Notes under the pieces: generated by a model
What the model was told of the DNA's origin: nothing
Database searches by the model: none
The model's input: only the letters and a program-made list of their open reading frames with translations
DNA from: CAYUPI01 sp964446585
GTDB lineage: Bacteria; Verrucomicrobiota; Verrucomicrobiia; Limisphaerales; UBA8199
Assembly: GCA_964446585.1 (NCBI GenBank)
Contig: CAYUPI010000003.1
Location: 62,001 to 126,000 of the forward strand
Reading direction: 5' to 3'
Length of the DNA stretch: 64,000 bases
Shown: positions 48,138 through 56,231 of the stretch, piece after piece
How positions within the stretch are numbered: the first letter of the stretch is position 1
Layout of the letters: the number at the start of each line of letters is the position of its first letter
Position numbers and translations under genes: made by a program

Positions 48138-49649
48138 TCAACCGGCGTGGCTCTCGTCCACGACGACAAATTGACTGCCGCCATTGCGCCAGACCCGCAG
48201 GAGCGTGGTTTTGGTGTCCGGGTTCTCGGTCAGCTTGACAGCTTCCTCCGCGGTCCGGACCGGCTTGCGATTGATCTCTTGAATCACATCGCCGGGCCTC
48301 AGTCCGGCTTCAGCGGCGGCGGAATCCGTGGCGACGTCGGTAACCACAACACCCTTCACGCTTTGCGGAAGATCGAATTGCTGCCGGGCGTTGCGATCCA
48401 GATCGCCCACCGTCACGCCGTTCAGCGTACCTTCATCGTCGTGCTTGCCTGACGAGTCGTTCTTCGCCAGCCGCTCGGTGCCGGGCATTTCGCGAACAGT
48501 GACTTCTAACGTCTTGGCCGCGCCATCGCGCAGCACCTTCATAGGGGCCTCGTGTCCGGGCTGAACGCGCGCCACCTCAAGTTTTAAATGGCGGCTGTCG
48601 GTAACTTTTTTGCCGTCGAACTCAACGATAATATCACCGCTCTTCAGGCCGGCTTTCGCCGCAGGGCTGCCCGGGGTCACCTCGCTAACCAGAGCGCCAT
48701 GAGGTTCCTTCAGTTTGAACTCTTTGGCCAACGCCGGCGTGACGTCCTGGATCATAACGCCCAGGAAACCGCGCGTGACATGGCCATCCTTGACCAGGCC
48801 TTCCATCACATCGCGGGCGAGATTGGCCGGAATCGCGAAGCCGATGCCCTGGTTGCCGCCGCTGCGGCTGAGGATTGCCGTATTAATGCCGATCAACCGG
48901 CCTTCGGAATCGACGAGCGCTCCGCCGGAATTGCCTGGATTGATCGCCGCGTCGGTTTGAATGAAGTCCTCATAATCCAGTCCGGTGGCCCCGCTCCGCC
49001 CGGTGGCGCTGACGATGCCAGTGGTCACCGTTTGGCCGATACCGAACGGATTGCCGATCGCCAGTACTACGTCCCCCACTTCTACTTTGTCACTGTCAGC
49101 CATCGCTATGGCCGGCAGATCCTTGGCGTCCACTTTGATCACCGCCACGTCGCTCTTCGGGTCACGTCCAATCACTTTGGCCGTGAATTCACGGCCATCT
49201 TGCAAAGCCACTTTGACCTCGTCGGCGCCATCTACAACGTGGTTGTTGGTCAGAATGTAGCCGTCCTTGGTGACGACGACACCGGACCCGATGCCTTGTT
49301 GCCTCGGCACGCTGAAATTGCGCCGTGGAACGCGGAACTCGAATTGATCACCAAAAAAGCGGCGCAACATATCGTCCATGCCGTCGGGCGCGGTGCTGAA
49401 GCCTGTGTTATGGGCTCGCGTGGTTGTAAAGACCTTCACCACCGCCGGTGTGACCTTCTTCACCACAGGCGCAAAGCTGGCATGGCTGCCGGCCTCACGC
49501 GCGATGGGTCGTTCATCCAGGGGCGGGGCCTGGAAGTTCTCGTTCTTTGGCTTTTGCGAAAAGGCGACGGCGGATCCCGCCAGAATCACCGCGCCGGCCA
49601 GGGCGATGGCCGCCACCGGATTGCTTACGTTTTGGAATAGTCGTTTCAT
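48138..49649 (-). CDS. Periplasmic serine protease, DegP/HtrA (Do) family
   Basis: A signal sequence (AAIALAGAVILAGSAVAFS) is followed by a trypsin-like domain with the catalytic triad: ILTNNHVVDGA (His), KSDVAVIKVD (Asp) and AAINPGNSGGALVD (Ser). Two PDZ domains follow (RGFLGVMIQDVTPALAKEF and GVTVGDLDRNARQQFDLP). About 503 aa from ATG 49649; the upstream in-frame TTG 49664 is less likely. It degrades or chaperones misfolded envelope proteins. The adjacent two-component system may control it, but no shared promoter is seen. Confidence 0.95.
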   Translation of the reverse strand: MKRLFQNVSNPVAAIALAGAVILAGSAVAFSQKPKNENFQAPPLDERPIAREAGSHASFAPVVKKVTPAVVKVFTTTRAHNTGFSTAPDGMDDMLRRFFGDQFEFRVPRRNFSVPRQQGIGSGVVVTKDGYILTNNHVVDGADEVKVALQDGREFTAKVIGRDPKSDVAVIKVDAKDLPAIAMADSDKVEVGDVVLAIGNPFGIGQTVTTGIVSATGRSGATGLDYEDFIQTDAAINPGNSGGALVDSEGRLIGINTAILSRSGGNQGIGFAIPANLARDVMEGLVKDGHVTRGFLGVMIQDVTPALAKEFKLKEPHGALVSEVTPGSPAAKAGLKSGDIIVEFDGKKVTDSRHLKLEVARVQPGHEAPMKVLRDGAAKTLEVTVREMPGTERLAKNDSSGKHDDEGTLNGVTVGDLDRNARQQFDLPQSVKGVVVTDVATDSAAAEAGLRPGDVIQEINRKPVRTAEEAVKLTENPDTKTTLLRVWRNGGSQFVVVDESHAG

Positions 49650-49664
49650 AAACTCGTTTCTCAA

Positions 49665-49898
49665 TGCAGTTGTTGCTGACTTTTTTGTTTTGTCTCTGAT
49701 TCATTAAACCACCGCGCCATGACACGAAGCTTTCGGGAAGATTACAGATTTGTAAGGTTCCTCCTCGCCTCAAGGAGCAGCTGGGTGACGGGAGACCGTC
49801 ATTGTCAAAGTGAGAGGTCGCCGCTACGACAGCGCCGACGTTAAGCAGCAGAATGCCAATGCTAAATGCAGAGTGCAGCGTGCAGAATCCGGTCTGAA
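49665..49898. other. Intergenic spacer with a short tandem repeat
   Basis: The htrA leader (49665-49760) contains a T-rich run. AATGC / GCAGAGT / GCAGCGT / GCAGAAT heptamers stand at 49852-49893, and the same units recur at 50672-50702 beyond the toxin-antitoxin genes, bracketing that module. Confidence 0.6.
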
Positions 49899-50210
49899 TC
49901 AGGCGGCCTTCAGCAAGTCTTTCGGGGAAGCTCCCAGAACAAACAATCCACGCACCAACAAGTCGAGTGAAACTGAAGGATCGCCGGCTTCCATTCGCGC
50001 GAGTCGGCTCTGGCTGGTTTTGAGCAGCGCGGCAGCTTTGGTCTGCGTCAGCCGCCGCCGCTCGCGAACGAGCCGCAGCAGGCGGCTTAATGCAAGCTTC
50101 ATCTCAATGTATCGCACATCGGCTTCGGAAAGGTTGAGAAACTCCTTAACGGTTACCTCTTTCCATCCGGCAGCCTCCAGTCGTCGCTTTTTCTCGGCTT
50201 TCATATTCAT
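49899..50210 (-). CDS. XRE-type antitoxin (HigA-like)
   Basis: The C-terminal half is a helix-turn-helix: LVRERRRLTQTKAAALLKTSQSRLARMEAG with recognition helix SQSRLARME, then SVSLDLLVRGLFVLGASP. The N-terminus (EAAGWKEVTVKEFLNLSEADVRYIEMKLAL) matches the leader of HigA-type antitoxins of the Gp49-like toxin group. At 103 aa it is full length. It follows the toxin gene by 65 bases, the toxin-first order usual for higBA, and probably binds the palindrome at 50556-50575. Confidence 0.88.
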   Translation of the reverse strand: MNMKAEKKRRLEAAGWKEVTVKEFLNLSEADVRYIEMKLALSRLLRLVRERRRLTQTKAAALLKTSQSRLARMEAGDPSVSLDLLVRGLFVLGASPKDLLKAA

Positions 50211-50275
50211 TCTCCGGTGGCCGCGTCATACAGCCGCAGCCGGCGCTGGCAGTTCGCGATGACCTGACGCGGCGT

Positions 50276-50542
50276 CTATTGCGTTTTCTTTTCAAACACT
50301 TCCACGATTATGATGGCGTCGTCATCAATCCCATAAATTACGCGCCATGTTTTGTTCTCATCAGTGACCCGCAGCTCATGGCAGCGCGGACCTATGCCTG
50401 GCATGGGACGCGAATGCGGCAGAGCGAGTAATTCACCCTGCTGCAAGCGCCGAAGAAGAAACCCGGTCTCGCGCCGCGCTGATTCAGACATCGGCGGCGT
50501 CTTGATCTCGCCCCGAAGAATCACCAGCGGCCGGCCACTCAT
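50276..50542 (-). CDS. RelE/HigB-type toxin, Gp49-like family
   Basis: GEIKTPPMSESARRETGFLLRRLQQGELLALPHSRPMPGIGPRCHELRV... YGIDDDAIIIVEVFEKKT matches the phage-derived Gp49-like/HigB toxins (PF05973-type): the LPHSRPMPGIG and CHELRV segments and the closing VFEKKT strand. Such toxins cleave mRNA at the ribosome. ATG 50542 (MSGRPL) is chosen over GTG 50554, which would sit next to the -10 element. About 88 aa. Confidence 0.88.
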   Translation of the reverse strand: MSGRPLVILRGEIKTPPMSESARRETGFLLRRLQQGELLALPHSRPMPGIGPRCHELRVTDENKTWRVIYGIDDDAIIIVEVFEKKTQ

Positions 50543-50555
50543 TCGGCAGAACACA

Positions 50556-50575
50556 TTATATCAGAACTGATATAA
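50556..50575 (-). promoter_or_regulatory. Palindromic operator overlapping the toxin-antitoxin promoter
   Basis: TTATATCAG-AA-CTGATATAA has perfect 9-base arms. On the minus strand its end forms TATAAT, a consensus -10 box, with TTGCAG about 15 bases upstream as a weak -35. Repressor binding here would block transcription, the usual autoregulation by the toxin-antitoxin complex. Confidence 0.75.
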
Positions 50576-50671
50576 CTGCAAGCGTCAAGGGACAGGACAG
50601 ACAAGACCCATGAATAAGAGTTGTATTGGTGCGTTATCACGACTCACAATCCAAGCACCGGCCCATCATCT

Positions 50672-50705
50672 CAATGCAGAGTGCAGAGTGCAGAATCCGG
50701 GGTTC
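50672..50705. repeat. GCAGAGT heptamer repeat, right of the toxin-antitoxin genes
   Basis: GCAGAGT, GCAGAGT and GCAGAAT in tandem, matching the tract at 49852-49893 on the other side. The rest of the 50576-50793 spacer holds nothing recognised. Confidence 0.7.
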
Positions 50706-50793
50706 TGCCGTTTCGAAGCGCAGCTCGCCGGCCCCGAAAGCATTCAGGTCCAGCGTGATTGTCCATCGGTGGTTTTTGCCGAATGCGTACGGC

Positions 50794-51576
50794 TCAGAAC
50801 CGCCGGCCGATTATGAGTTTTACCATGAGATCGTCGGTGCTCCGCGTGAGACCGAACCCGACACCGAAATTGAATTCCCACCTTGGCGAGAAATTCAGGT
50901 CGAGCGTTGGAAATATTTGTTGTTGTTGGTCACTCAGATCGTGAAAATGATCAACCGGCCCGAGATCGCCATAATACTCCACTCCCACGGTGATCAGTTT
51001 GGTCAGGTCGAAGCCGATTTTGGCGCTCGGCGCGAAATCCCAACCGGCGCTCGAATTGAATCCGGTAAGTGATTTTTCGAACGCCGGGTTCACGGCGAAA
51101 TACCAACGACCTAATTGCTTGTCGATTATGGGTCGGAGCTCCCAGGTCCAGGCGTCCTCGGAGAACGAACGGCGTTGGTAGCCAATTTCGGTGGATAGGC
51201 TCAGGCCCACCGGCCAATTCCATTCCTCGGGCATACGAACGCGAGGGCGGATGTGATCCCCGACCCACTGCCACCCTTCGCCGGGCTGGATGCTCGAAAA
51301 CACATAAAACCCGGTCTCAAACCATGGCGTGAACCCTTGTGTGATTTCCAGTGTTTCATGGAAAGCGTGGTAAGAGGGCAAGACTCCATTCACGGTTTGC
51401 CGCTCTCCATGAATCGTATAATTGCTGTGCAGTTCGACCATGGTCTGGCCAGCCGGCACGGTCTCCGAGTCATACACCTGGATTTCATAATTATCCTGCG
51501 ACGAGGCTCTGAGAGCGAAGAGAAACGCGGCCAACCCAAGGCAGATGCACCTACGCGAACCGAAAAGAAATCGCAC
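50794..51576 (-). CDS. Probable outer-membrane beta-barrel protein, 260 aa
   Basis: A signal peptide (LGLAAFLFALRASSQ, cleavage near residue 26) is followed by alternating amphipathic strands with Trp/Tyr/Phe girdle residues (GFTPWFETGFYVFSS; WYFAVNPAFEKSL; WEFNFGVGFGLT), and the last residue is Phe (LIIGRRF), the signature of beta-barrel assembly. Length fits a 10-12-strand barrel. It resembles 'transporter'-annotated barrels of unknown substrate. No operon partner; double-hairpin DNA lies upstream. Confidence 0.75.
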   Translation of the reverse strand: MRFLFGSRRCICLGLAAFLFALRASSQDNYEIQVYDSETVPAGQTMVELHSNYTIHGERQTVNGVLPSYHAFHETLEITQGFTPWFETGFYVFSSIQPGEGWQWVGDHIRPRVRMPEEWNWPVGLSLSTEIGYQRRSFSEDAWTWELRPIIDKQLGRWYFAVNPAFEKSLTGFNSSAGWDFAPSAKIGFDLTKLITVGVEYYGDLGPVDHFHDLSDQQQQIFPTLDLNFSPRWEFNFGVGFGLTRSTDDLMVKLIIGRRF

Positions 51577-51609
51577 GGTAATGGCTGAGTTAACGCAGAC
51601 CTAGGAGCC

Positions 51610-51676
51610 GGAGCGCGGAATTTATTTCGCAGCAGCATAGGTTTCGGAGGTTGCTGCGGAATAAATTCCGCGCTCC
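51610..51676. repeat. Double hairpin of the GGAGCGCG family
   Basis: GGAGCGCGGAATTTATTTCG (51610-51629, continuing AGCA-like to 51634) faces TGCTGCGGAATAAATTCCGC (51652-51671, to 51676) with one mismatch. Inner stems are GCGGAAT/ATTTCGC (one wobble) and GCGGAAT/ATTCCGC. It lies between two minus-strand genes. Confidence 0.9.
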
Positions 51677-51719
51677 ACCGGCTTTCATTGAGGCCTTCCG
51701 TCTCACGGGTTATTCCCCG

Positions 51720-52670
51720 TCATTTCTCATCCGCGTGGCCGTGTTTCTGATAGCCGCCCTCGCCCGCGGGTCTCGAATGCAGATCGTCAAGGAGAACATC
51801 GATCCAGGCCTCAGTCTTGATAAAGCCTTTGCCCTTGTCATCGTACTTCGCCAAGAGATGATCCTTTTTCATCTGGTCCGCGGTCTTTCCATCTTTCGCG
51901 GCCTGGGCAACGAGTGAGCGAGTTTCCTTCAGCATCTCCACGAATTTCCGCAGATCGGTCGCCGCCGAGATCGGACCGTGGCCGGGGATGGCCTTCACGT
52001 CCGGGGCGGTCATGGCCAGTACTTTTTCGCAGCCGGCAATCATCCCGCTGACGCTGCCTCCGTTATGGACGTCCACGAACGGAAAGCCATAAGTCACAAA
52101 GTCGTCGCCCATGTGGACGACGTTTGACTTGGGGAAGAAGATGACGCTGTCGCCGTCAGTGTGGCCGTGGGGAAAGTGGATCGCGCGGATCTCCTCGCCA
52201 TTGAGGTGAACCGTGGCGCGGTCGTTGAAAGTAATGACCGGCAAGGCTTCTCGGTCCGCCGGTTTGACCTCGCCTCCGAGCACGGTAGTGCCCTCCGCCA
52301 GCCGTTTGCGCACGTTTTCGTGAGCAATGATGGTGGCGTCTTTGCTGAACTGAGCGTTGCCGCCAGTGTGGTCGCCATGAAAATGCGTGTTCAGCACGAA
52401 CCTGAGCGGTTTGTCCGTGATGCCTTTCAACGCGTCCTTGATCTTGCCGGCCAGTGGGGCGAATTGGTCGTCCACGAGAACGATGCCATCGTCGCCCACA
52501 GAAACGCCGATGTTTCCGCCCGAGCCTTCGAGCAGGTAAACCGAACCGGCCACTTTGGTGACTTTGATTTGGACCTTGCTGAAGTCTTGCTGTGCAAGGA
52601 CGGCAAAGGAGAGAAATGCGAAACATGCGAGCACGGATGCAATATGCCCTCGCGTGGAAATTGTGTTCAT
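51720..52670 (-). CDS. Secreted metallo-beta-lactamase-fold hydrolase
   Basis: A signal peptide (VLACFAFLSFAVLAQ) precedes the MBL fold: GNIGVSVGDDGIVLVDDQF (51-70), the zinc motif NTHFHGDHTGG (94-104; His96, His98, Asp100, His101), IHFPHGHTDGDSVIFF and MGDDFVTYG, then IPGHGPI. Such proteins include class B beta-lactamase relatives, lactonases and phosphodiesterases; the THFHGDHTGGN context and Ala/Lys-rich tail are those of the 'cyclase/MBL hydrolase' group rather than a proven resistance enzyme. 316 aa. Periplasmic. Confidence 0.87.
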   Translation of the reverse strand: MNTISTRGHIASVLACFAFLSFAVLAQQDFSKVQIKVTKVAGSVYLLEGSGGNIGVSVGDDGIVLVDDQFAPLAGKIKDALKGITDKPLRFVLNTHFHGDHTGGNAQFSKDATIIAHENVRKRLAEGTTVLGGEVKPADREALPVITFNDRATVHLNGEEIRAIHFPHGHTDGDSVIFFPKSNVVHMGDDFVTYGFPFVDVHNGGSVSGMIAGCEKVLAMTAPDVKAIPGHGPISAATDLRKFVEMLKETRSLVAQAAKDGKTADQMKKDHLLAKYDDKGKGFIKTEAWIDVLLDDLHSRPAGEGGYQKHGHADEK

Positions 52671-52752
52671 GAAGGCAAGTGTATCGAAACCTAAAAGCTG
52701 TCAAAGGTAGAAATCGCAGAGGCGTGGTGGAAGGCGACAGCCGGGGAAACAA

Positions 52753-52777
52753 CCGAACCGCAAGAATCGCGGTTCGG
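52753..52777 (-). terminator. Possible terminator of the Rrf2-type gene
   Basis: CCGAACCGC (52753-52761) and GCGGTTCGG (52769-52777) form a 9-bp stem with a seven-base loop; on the minus strand TTGTTT follows. It is about 235 bases beyond the stop of the regulator gene and within a gene-free stretch. Confidence 0.45.
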
Positions 52778-52796
52778 CAGAGGAGTGCTTGAATCT

Positions 52797-52895
52797 CGCG
52801 AAGCGTTTGGAGTGCGCGGAGCTTGCTCCCGCCTTCGAACCGACAAAGCCATCACGACGGCGCCAGCAAGCTGGTCGCACTCCAAACGCTTCGCG
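52797..52895. repeat. Double hairpin with compensatory stem differences
   Basis: Outer arms CGCGAAGCGTTTGGAGTGCG (52797-52816) and its exact complement (52876-52895). Inside, each arm has its own stem around a shared AGCTTGCT centre: GGAGC-TT-GCTCC (52818-52829) on the left and, on the complementary strand of the right arm (52863-52874), CCAGC-TT-GCTGG. The two GG/CC pairs are swapped yet pairing is kept. The remaining 52671-53012 spacer holds no gene. Confidence 0.9.
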
Positions 52896-53012
52896 ACGTT
52901 GCCTCCCAGCCTGCGAGAAAGTCGGACTCTTCAAGCGCAGAGGAGACAAACCAACCCGAATCTGCGCGGCCATAGGATTGCCCAAGTCTGGTGGCGTGGA
53001 CAGCTGGAGCAC

Positions 53013-53474
53013 TCAAATCACAAAATCAATTGCGGTAGTTGGCTGATGTTGGAGTTTGCGCGACCGCTCGCACAACTCAGCGATAGTTACGCGCTCGGCG
53101 ATTTGAACAATGGCCTCGCGGATCTCCTTCATTACGCTCCGGATTGCGCAGCGCGACTCGTCCGGACACGAGCATTTTTCATAGAACTGCTGGCTGACGC
53201 AACTGACCGGCGCCAATGCTCCCTCGATATGCCGCACCACTTCAGCCAGAGTGATTTGCTCCGGCCGTCTCGCGAGCCGATATCCGCCAGCCAGGCCGCG
53301 TTTGCTTTCCACAAACCCAGCCGATTTGAGATCGTTGAGAATTTGTTCGAGGAAGCGCTTTGGAATATTCTGCTGTTCAGAAATGCCCTGGATTGGCATT
53401 ACCGGACGATTTTCGTTGAGCCCCAATACCAACAGTGCGCGGATGGCATATTCCCCGCGAAGCGAAAGTTTCAT
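53013..53474 (-). CDS. Rrf2-family regulator, CymR/IscR-like
   Basis: An N-terminal winged helix (MKLSLRGEYAIRALLVLG; NIPKRFLEQILNDLKSAGFVESKRGLAGGYRLAR) is followed by ITLAEVVRHIEGALAP and a cysteine cluster (C92, C101, C103, C109) that may bind an Fe-S cluster or sense sulfur status. At 153 aa it is typical Rrf2. Divergent position beside the porin and sulfate-ABC genes suggests it controls sulfur assimilation, as CymR does in Gram-positives; the regulated sites are not proven. Confidence 0.9.
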   Translation of the reverse strand: MKLSLRGEYAIRALLVLGLNENRPVMPIQGISEQQNIPKRFLEQILNDLKSAGFVESKRGLAGGYRLARRPEQITLAEVVRHIEGALAPVSCVSQQFYEKCSCPDESRCAIRSVMKEIREAIVQIAERVTIAELCERSRKLQHQPTTAIDFVI

Positions 53475-53569
53475 GGCCTGAAATCTACACTGAACCAGTA
53501 GAGAACATCAAGTTTGTTGTCAGTAATATGTTCGATCGCAGGCTGTTAAGTTAATTATTATAATCTCTA

Positions 53570-53598
53570 TTGACATAGTGTATATTTCTGCCATTATT
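53570..53598 (+). promoter_or_regulatory. Predicted promoter of the porin/sulfate-uptake genes
   Basis: TTGACA (53570-53575), 17 bases, ATTATT (53593-53598). An AT-rich patch GTTAAGTTAATTATTATAAT lies just upstream (about 53545-53564) and is a candidate Rrf2 binding site. The porin ATG is 36 bases beyond the -10. Confidence 0.6.
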
Positions 53599-53634
53599 CT
53601 CACACACAGGACTGCGTCAGCAACAATTCAACCA

Positions 53635-55161
53635 ATGAGCACGAAATTGTATCCGTTACTTTTCGCGGCAACGATAGTTGCCATTTCGCACCAAACCCCG
53701 TGTTTGGGAGCGGAAGACACCGGCGAAATCATCAAGCAACTCCAAAAGCGCATCGAGGAGCTGGAGCATAAAGTCAAATCATTGGAGGCGAACAAGCTGA
53801 TAGGCGGGCAAACGACCAACTCGCAGGCCAACCAGAAGATCGAGGAGTTGGATCAAAAAATAAGAATCCTGGAGAGAAACCGGGAACTGGCTGATGAGGC
53901 GGCGGAGGCCAAGGCCAAAGAGGCGCCGAAGATTTCGATTGGCAGCGATGGTTTCTCATTCGCCAACGCCGACAAGAGCTACTCGCTGCAATTGAAGGGC
54001 GTCCTCCAAGTGGATTCGCGAACATTCTTTGGCGACAGCGGAATCAAAGGCAACGACGGTTTCCTTTTGCGGCGGGCGCGGCCAGTCCTCCAGGGAACGG
54101 TAGCCAGAGACTTCGATTTTCTGTTTGTCCCGGACTTCGGCGGCACGGGCAGCCCGCAGATTTTCGATGCCTTCATGAATTACCGTTACAACTCCGCCCT
54201 GCAATTGCAGGCAGGAAAATTTAAGTCGCCCATCGGCCTCGAGCAGTTGCAGGCGGATGTTGATCTGCTCCTGAACGAGCGCGCGCTGCCGACGGCGCTG
54301 GTGCCCAACCGCGACCTGGGCATCCAACTGCACGGGGAGCTTTTCGATGGTGTCGCGGGCTACGCGGCGGGAATTTTCAACGGCGTCGGCGACGCGCGTA
54401 ATTCGAGCAATTTCGACTTTGAGGACAACAAAGCATTCGAGGGGCGAGTACTGCTTCGGCCATTCAAAAGAACCTCGATTGCGCCCTTGCAGGGGCTGGG
54501 GTTTGGCGTGGCCGGCAGCTACGAGAAAATGCAGGGCACGAACATCACCGGTTTGCCGGCCACGACGGGTGGCACGCTGCCGGGCTACACGACGGATGGA
54601 CAGCAGCAGTTCTTTGCCTACCATCCGAGCAGCAACGCGGTTGTGGTCGCCGATGGCGAGCATTGGAGACTCTCGCCCCAAGGATATTATTATTACGGTC
54701 CATTCGGTCTTTTGGGCGAGTATGTTATCTCAAACCAGAAAGTCAGCCGCACGGCCACGGCGCCCCTGGCATCTGCGCGGCTGAGCCATCGTGCGTGGCA
54801 AATCACCGGCTCCTGGATTCTGACCGGCGAAGACGCTGCATATCGAGGTGGGGTGACCCCGCGAAGACCGTTCGATCCTACGCGCCGAGGATGGGGTGCA
54901 TTGCAGCTCGTGGGCCGATACGCCGAGCTGGACATCGACGATGCCGCCTTTCCACTCTTTTCGGATCCCGCAAGTTCCGCTCGCTCAGCCGCGGCTTGGT
55001 CCGTCGGCCTCAACTGGTACTTGAATCGAAATGTGTTGTTTAAGACAAGTTTTTCACACACTGATTTCATCGGCGGTGGCGGAGCGGGTTCGACCGCACC
55101 GGCGGCGGTGACCGGCAGGGACGAAAACGTTTTGTTCACAAGGATACAGTTGGCTTTTTGA
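53635..55161 (+). CDS. Coiled-coil-headed outer-membrane porin (OprO/OprP-like)
   Basis: A signal peptide (LYPLLFAATIVAISHQTPCLG) precedes a coiled coil of about 60 residues (EIIKQLQKRIEELEHKVKSLEAN; QKIEELDQKIRILERN) and a beta-barrel starting KSYSLQLKGVLQVDSRTFFG, the phosphate-selective-porin O/P pattern (FLLRRARPVLQGTVARDFDF; GLEQLQADVDLLLNERALPTALVPNRD). The C-terminus (LFTRIQLAF) ends in Phe. From ATG 53635 it is 508 aa. Being first in a sulfate-ABC locus, it probably passes sulfate or organosulfur anions. Confidence 0.87.
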   Translation: MSTKLYPLLFAATIVAISHQTPCLGAEDTGEIIKQLQKRIEELEHKVKSLEANKLIGGQTTNSQANQKIEELDQKIRILERNRELADEAAEAKAKEAPKISIGSDGFSFANADKSYSLQLKGVLQVDSRTFFGDSGIKGNDGFLLRRARPVLQGTVARDFDFLFVPDFGGTGSPQIFDAFMNYRYNSALQLQAGKFKSPIGLEQLQADVDLLLNERALPTALVPNRDLGIQLHGELFDGVAGYAAGIFNGVGDARNSSNFDFEDNKAFEGRVLLRPFKRTSIAPLQGLGFGVAGSYEKMQGTNITGLPATTGGTLPGYTTDGQQQFFAYHPSSNAVVVADGEHWRLSPQGYYYYGPFGLLGEYVISNQKVSRTATAPLASARLSHRAWQITGSWILTGEDAAYRGGVTPRRPFDPTRRGWGALQLVGRYAELDIDDAAFPLFSDPASSARSAAAWSVGLNWYLNRNVLFKTSFSHTDFIGGGGAGSTAPAAVTGRDENVLFTRIQLAF

Positions 55162-55229
55162 AGACCCAGGGCAGCATGGATCGGGTATGATTCGGTTCGA
55201 CACCTGTTGGTTGCACCTCTGACTTGCGA

Positions 55230-56231
55230 ATGAAATCAAAACCAACAGCTTGCTTGGTGCTAGCCGCCTCATCGCTGTTGTGCGGGGCCAAGGACGTCAG
55301 GCTCCTGAACGTCTCCTATGATCCGACGCGGGAAATGTACCAGGAGATTAATGGCGCCTTCTGCAGGTATTGGCAGGCGAAGACGGGCCAGAAAATTACG
55401 GTGCAACAGTCGCACGGAGGCTCGGGCAAGCAAGCCCGGTCGGTCATTGATGGTTTGGAAGCGGACGTGGTCACGCTGGCGCTGGCGTACGACATCGATG
55501 CGATAGCACAGAAAAGCAAGTTGCTCCCGGCCGACTGGCAAACGCGGTTGCCGAATAACAGCTCACCTTATACCTCCACGATTTTGTTCCTGGTGCGGAA
55601 GGGTAACCCGAAAAAGGTCAGGGATTGGGATGAGCTGGCCTTGCCAGGCGTGTCGGTCATTACGCCGAACCCGAAGACCTCCGGGGGCGCGCGCTGGAAC
55701 TATCTTGCTGCCTGGGGTTACGCGCTGAACAAGTGCCATGGCGATGAGAACAAAGCGCGCGAGTTCGTGGCGGCACTCTTCAGGAATGTTCCCGTGCTCG
55801 ACACCGGCGCGCGCGGCGCCACCACCACCTTTGTGCAACGGGGCATCGGAGATGTGCTCATAGCGTGGGAAAACGAAGCTCTCCTTTCGATGAAGGAAGC
55901 CGGCGCTGGAAGATTGGAAATCATCGCGCCCTCTCTCAGCATTCTGTCGGAGCCACCGGTAGCGGTCGTGGATAAAGTGGCTGCTAAACACGGTACTGCG
56001 GAAGCTGCCAGGGCCTACCTGGAATTTCTGTACACACCCGAAGGGCAGGAGATCGCCGCGAAGCATTACTTCCGTCCACGGCTGGAGGCAGTGGCACAGG
56101 AGCACGCCGCTGCTTTTGCCAAGGTGAAGCTCTTCACGGTTGACGAAGTCTTTGGAGGTTGGCAAAAAGCGCAGAGAACCCACTTCAGCGACGGCGGCAT
56201 TTTTGATCAAATCCAGCAAAGGAATCGATGA
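55230..56231 (+). CDS. Sulfate/thiosulfate-binding periplasmic protein
   Basis: A short signal (ACLVLAASSLLCGA) is followed by LLNVSYDPTREMYQEIN, QQSHGGSGKQARSVIDGLEADVVTLALAYDID and TILFLVRKGNPKKVRDWDEL, the Sbp/CysP signature. 333 aa. ATG 55230 is used; TTG 55224 is in frame just before. It overlaps cysT by four bases (ATGA at 56228-56231), so translation is coupled. It binds sulfate for the CysTWA transporter. Confidence 0.94.
   Translation: MKSKPTACLVLAASSLLCGAKDVRLLNVSYDPTREMYQEINGAFCRYWQAKTGQKITVQQSHGGSGKQARSVIDGLEADVVTLALAYDIDAIAQKSKLLPADWQTRLPNNSSPYTSTILFLVRKGNPKKVRDWDELALPGVSVITPNPKTSGGARWNYLAAWGYALNKCHGDENKAREFVAALFRNVPVLDTGARGATTTFVQRGIGDVLIAWENEALLSMKEAGAGRLEIIAPSLSILSEPPVAVVDKVAAKHGTAEAARAYLEFLYTPEGQEIAAKHYFRPRLEAVAQEHAAAFAKVKLFTVDEVFGGWQKAQRTHFSDGGIFDQIQQRNR

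Noticed and set aside
51720..52670. Beta-lactam resistance gene
   Set aside because: The MBL fold and zinc motif are present, but these are shared by many hydrolases and nothing seen points specifically to beta-lactam cleavage.
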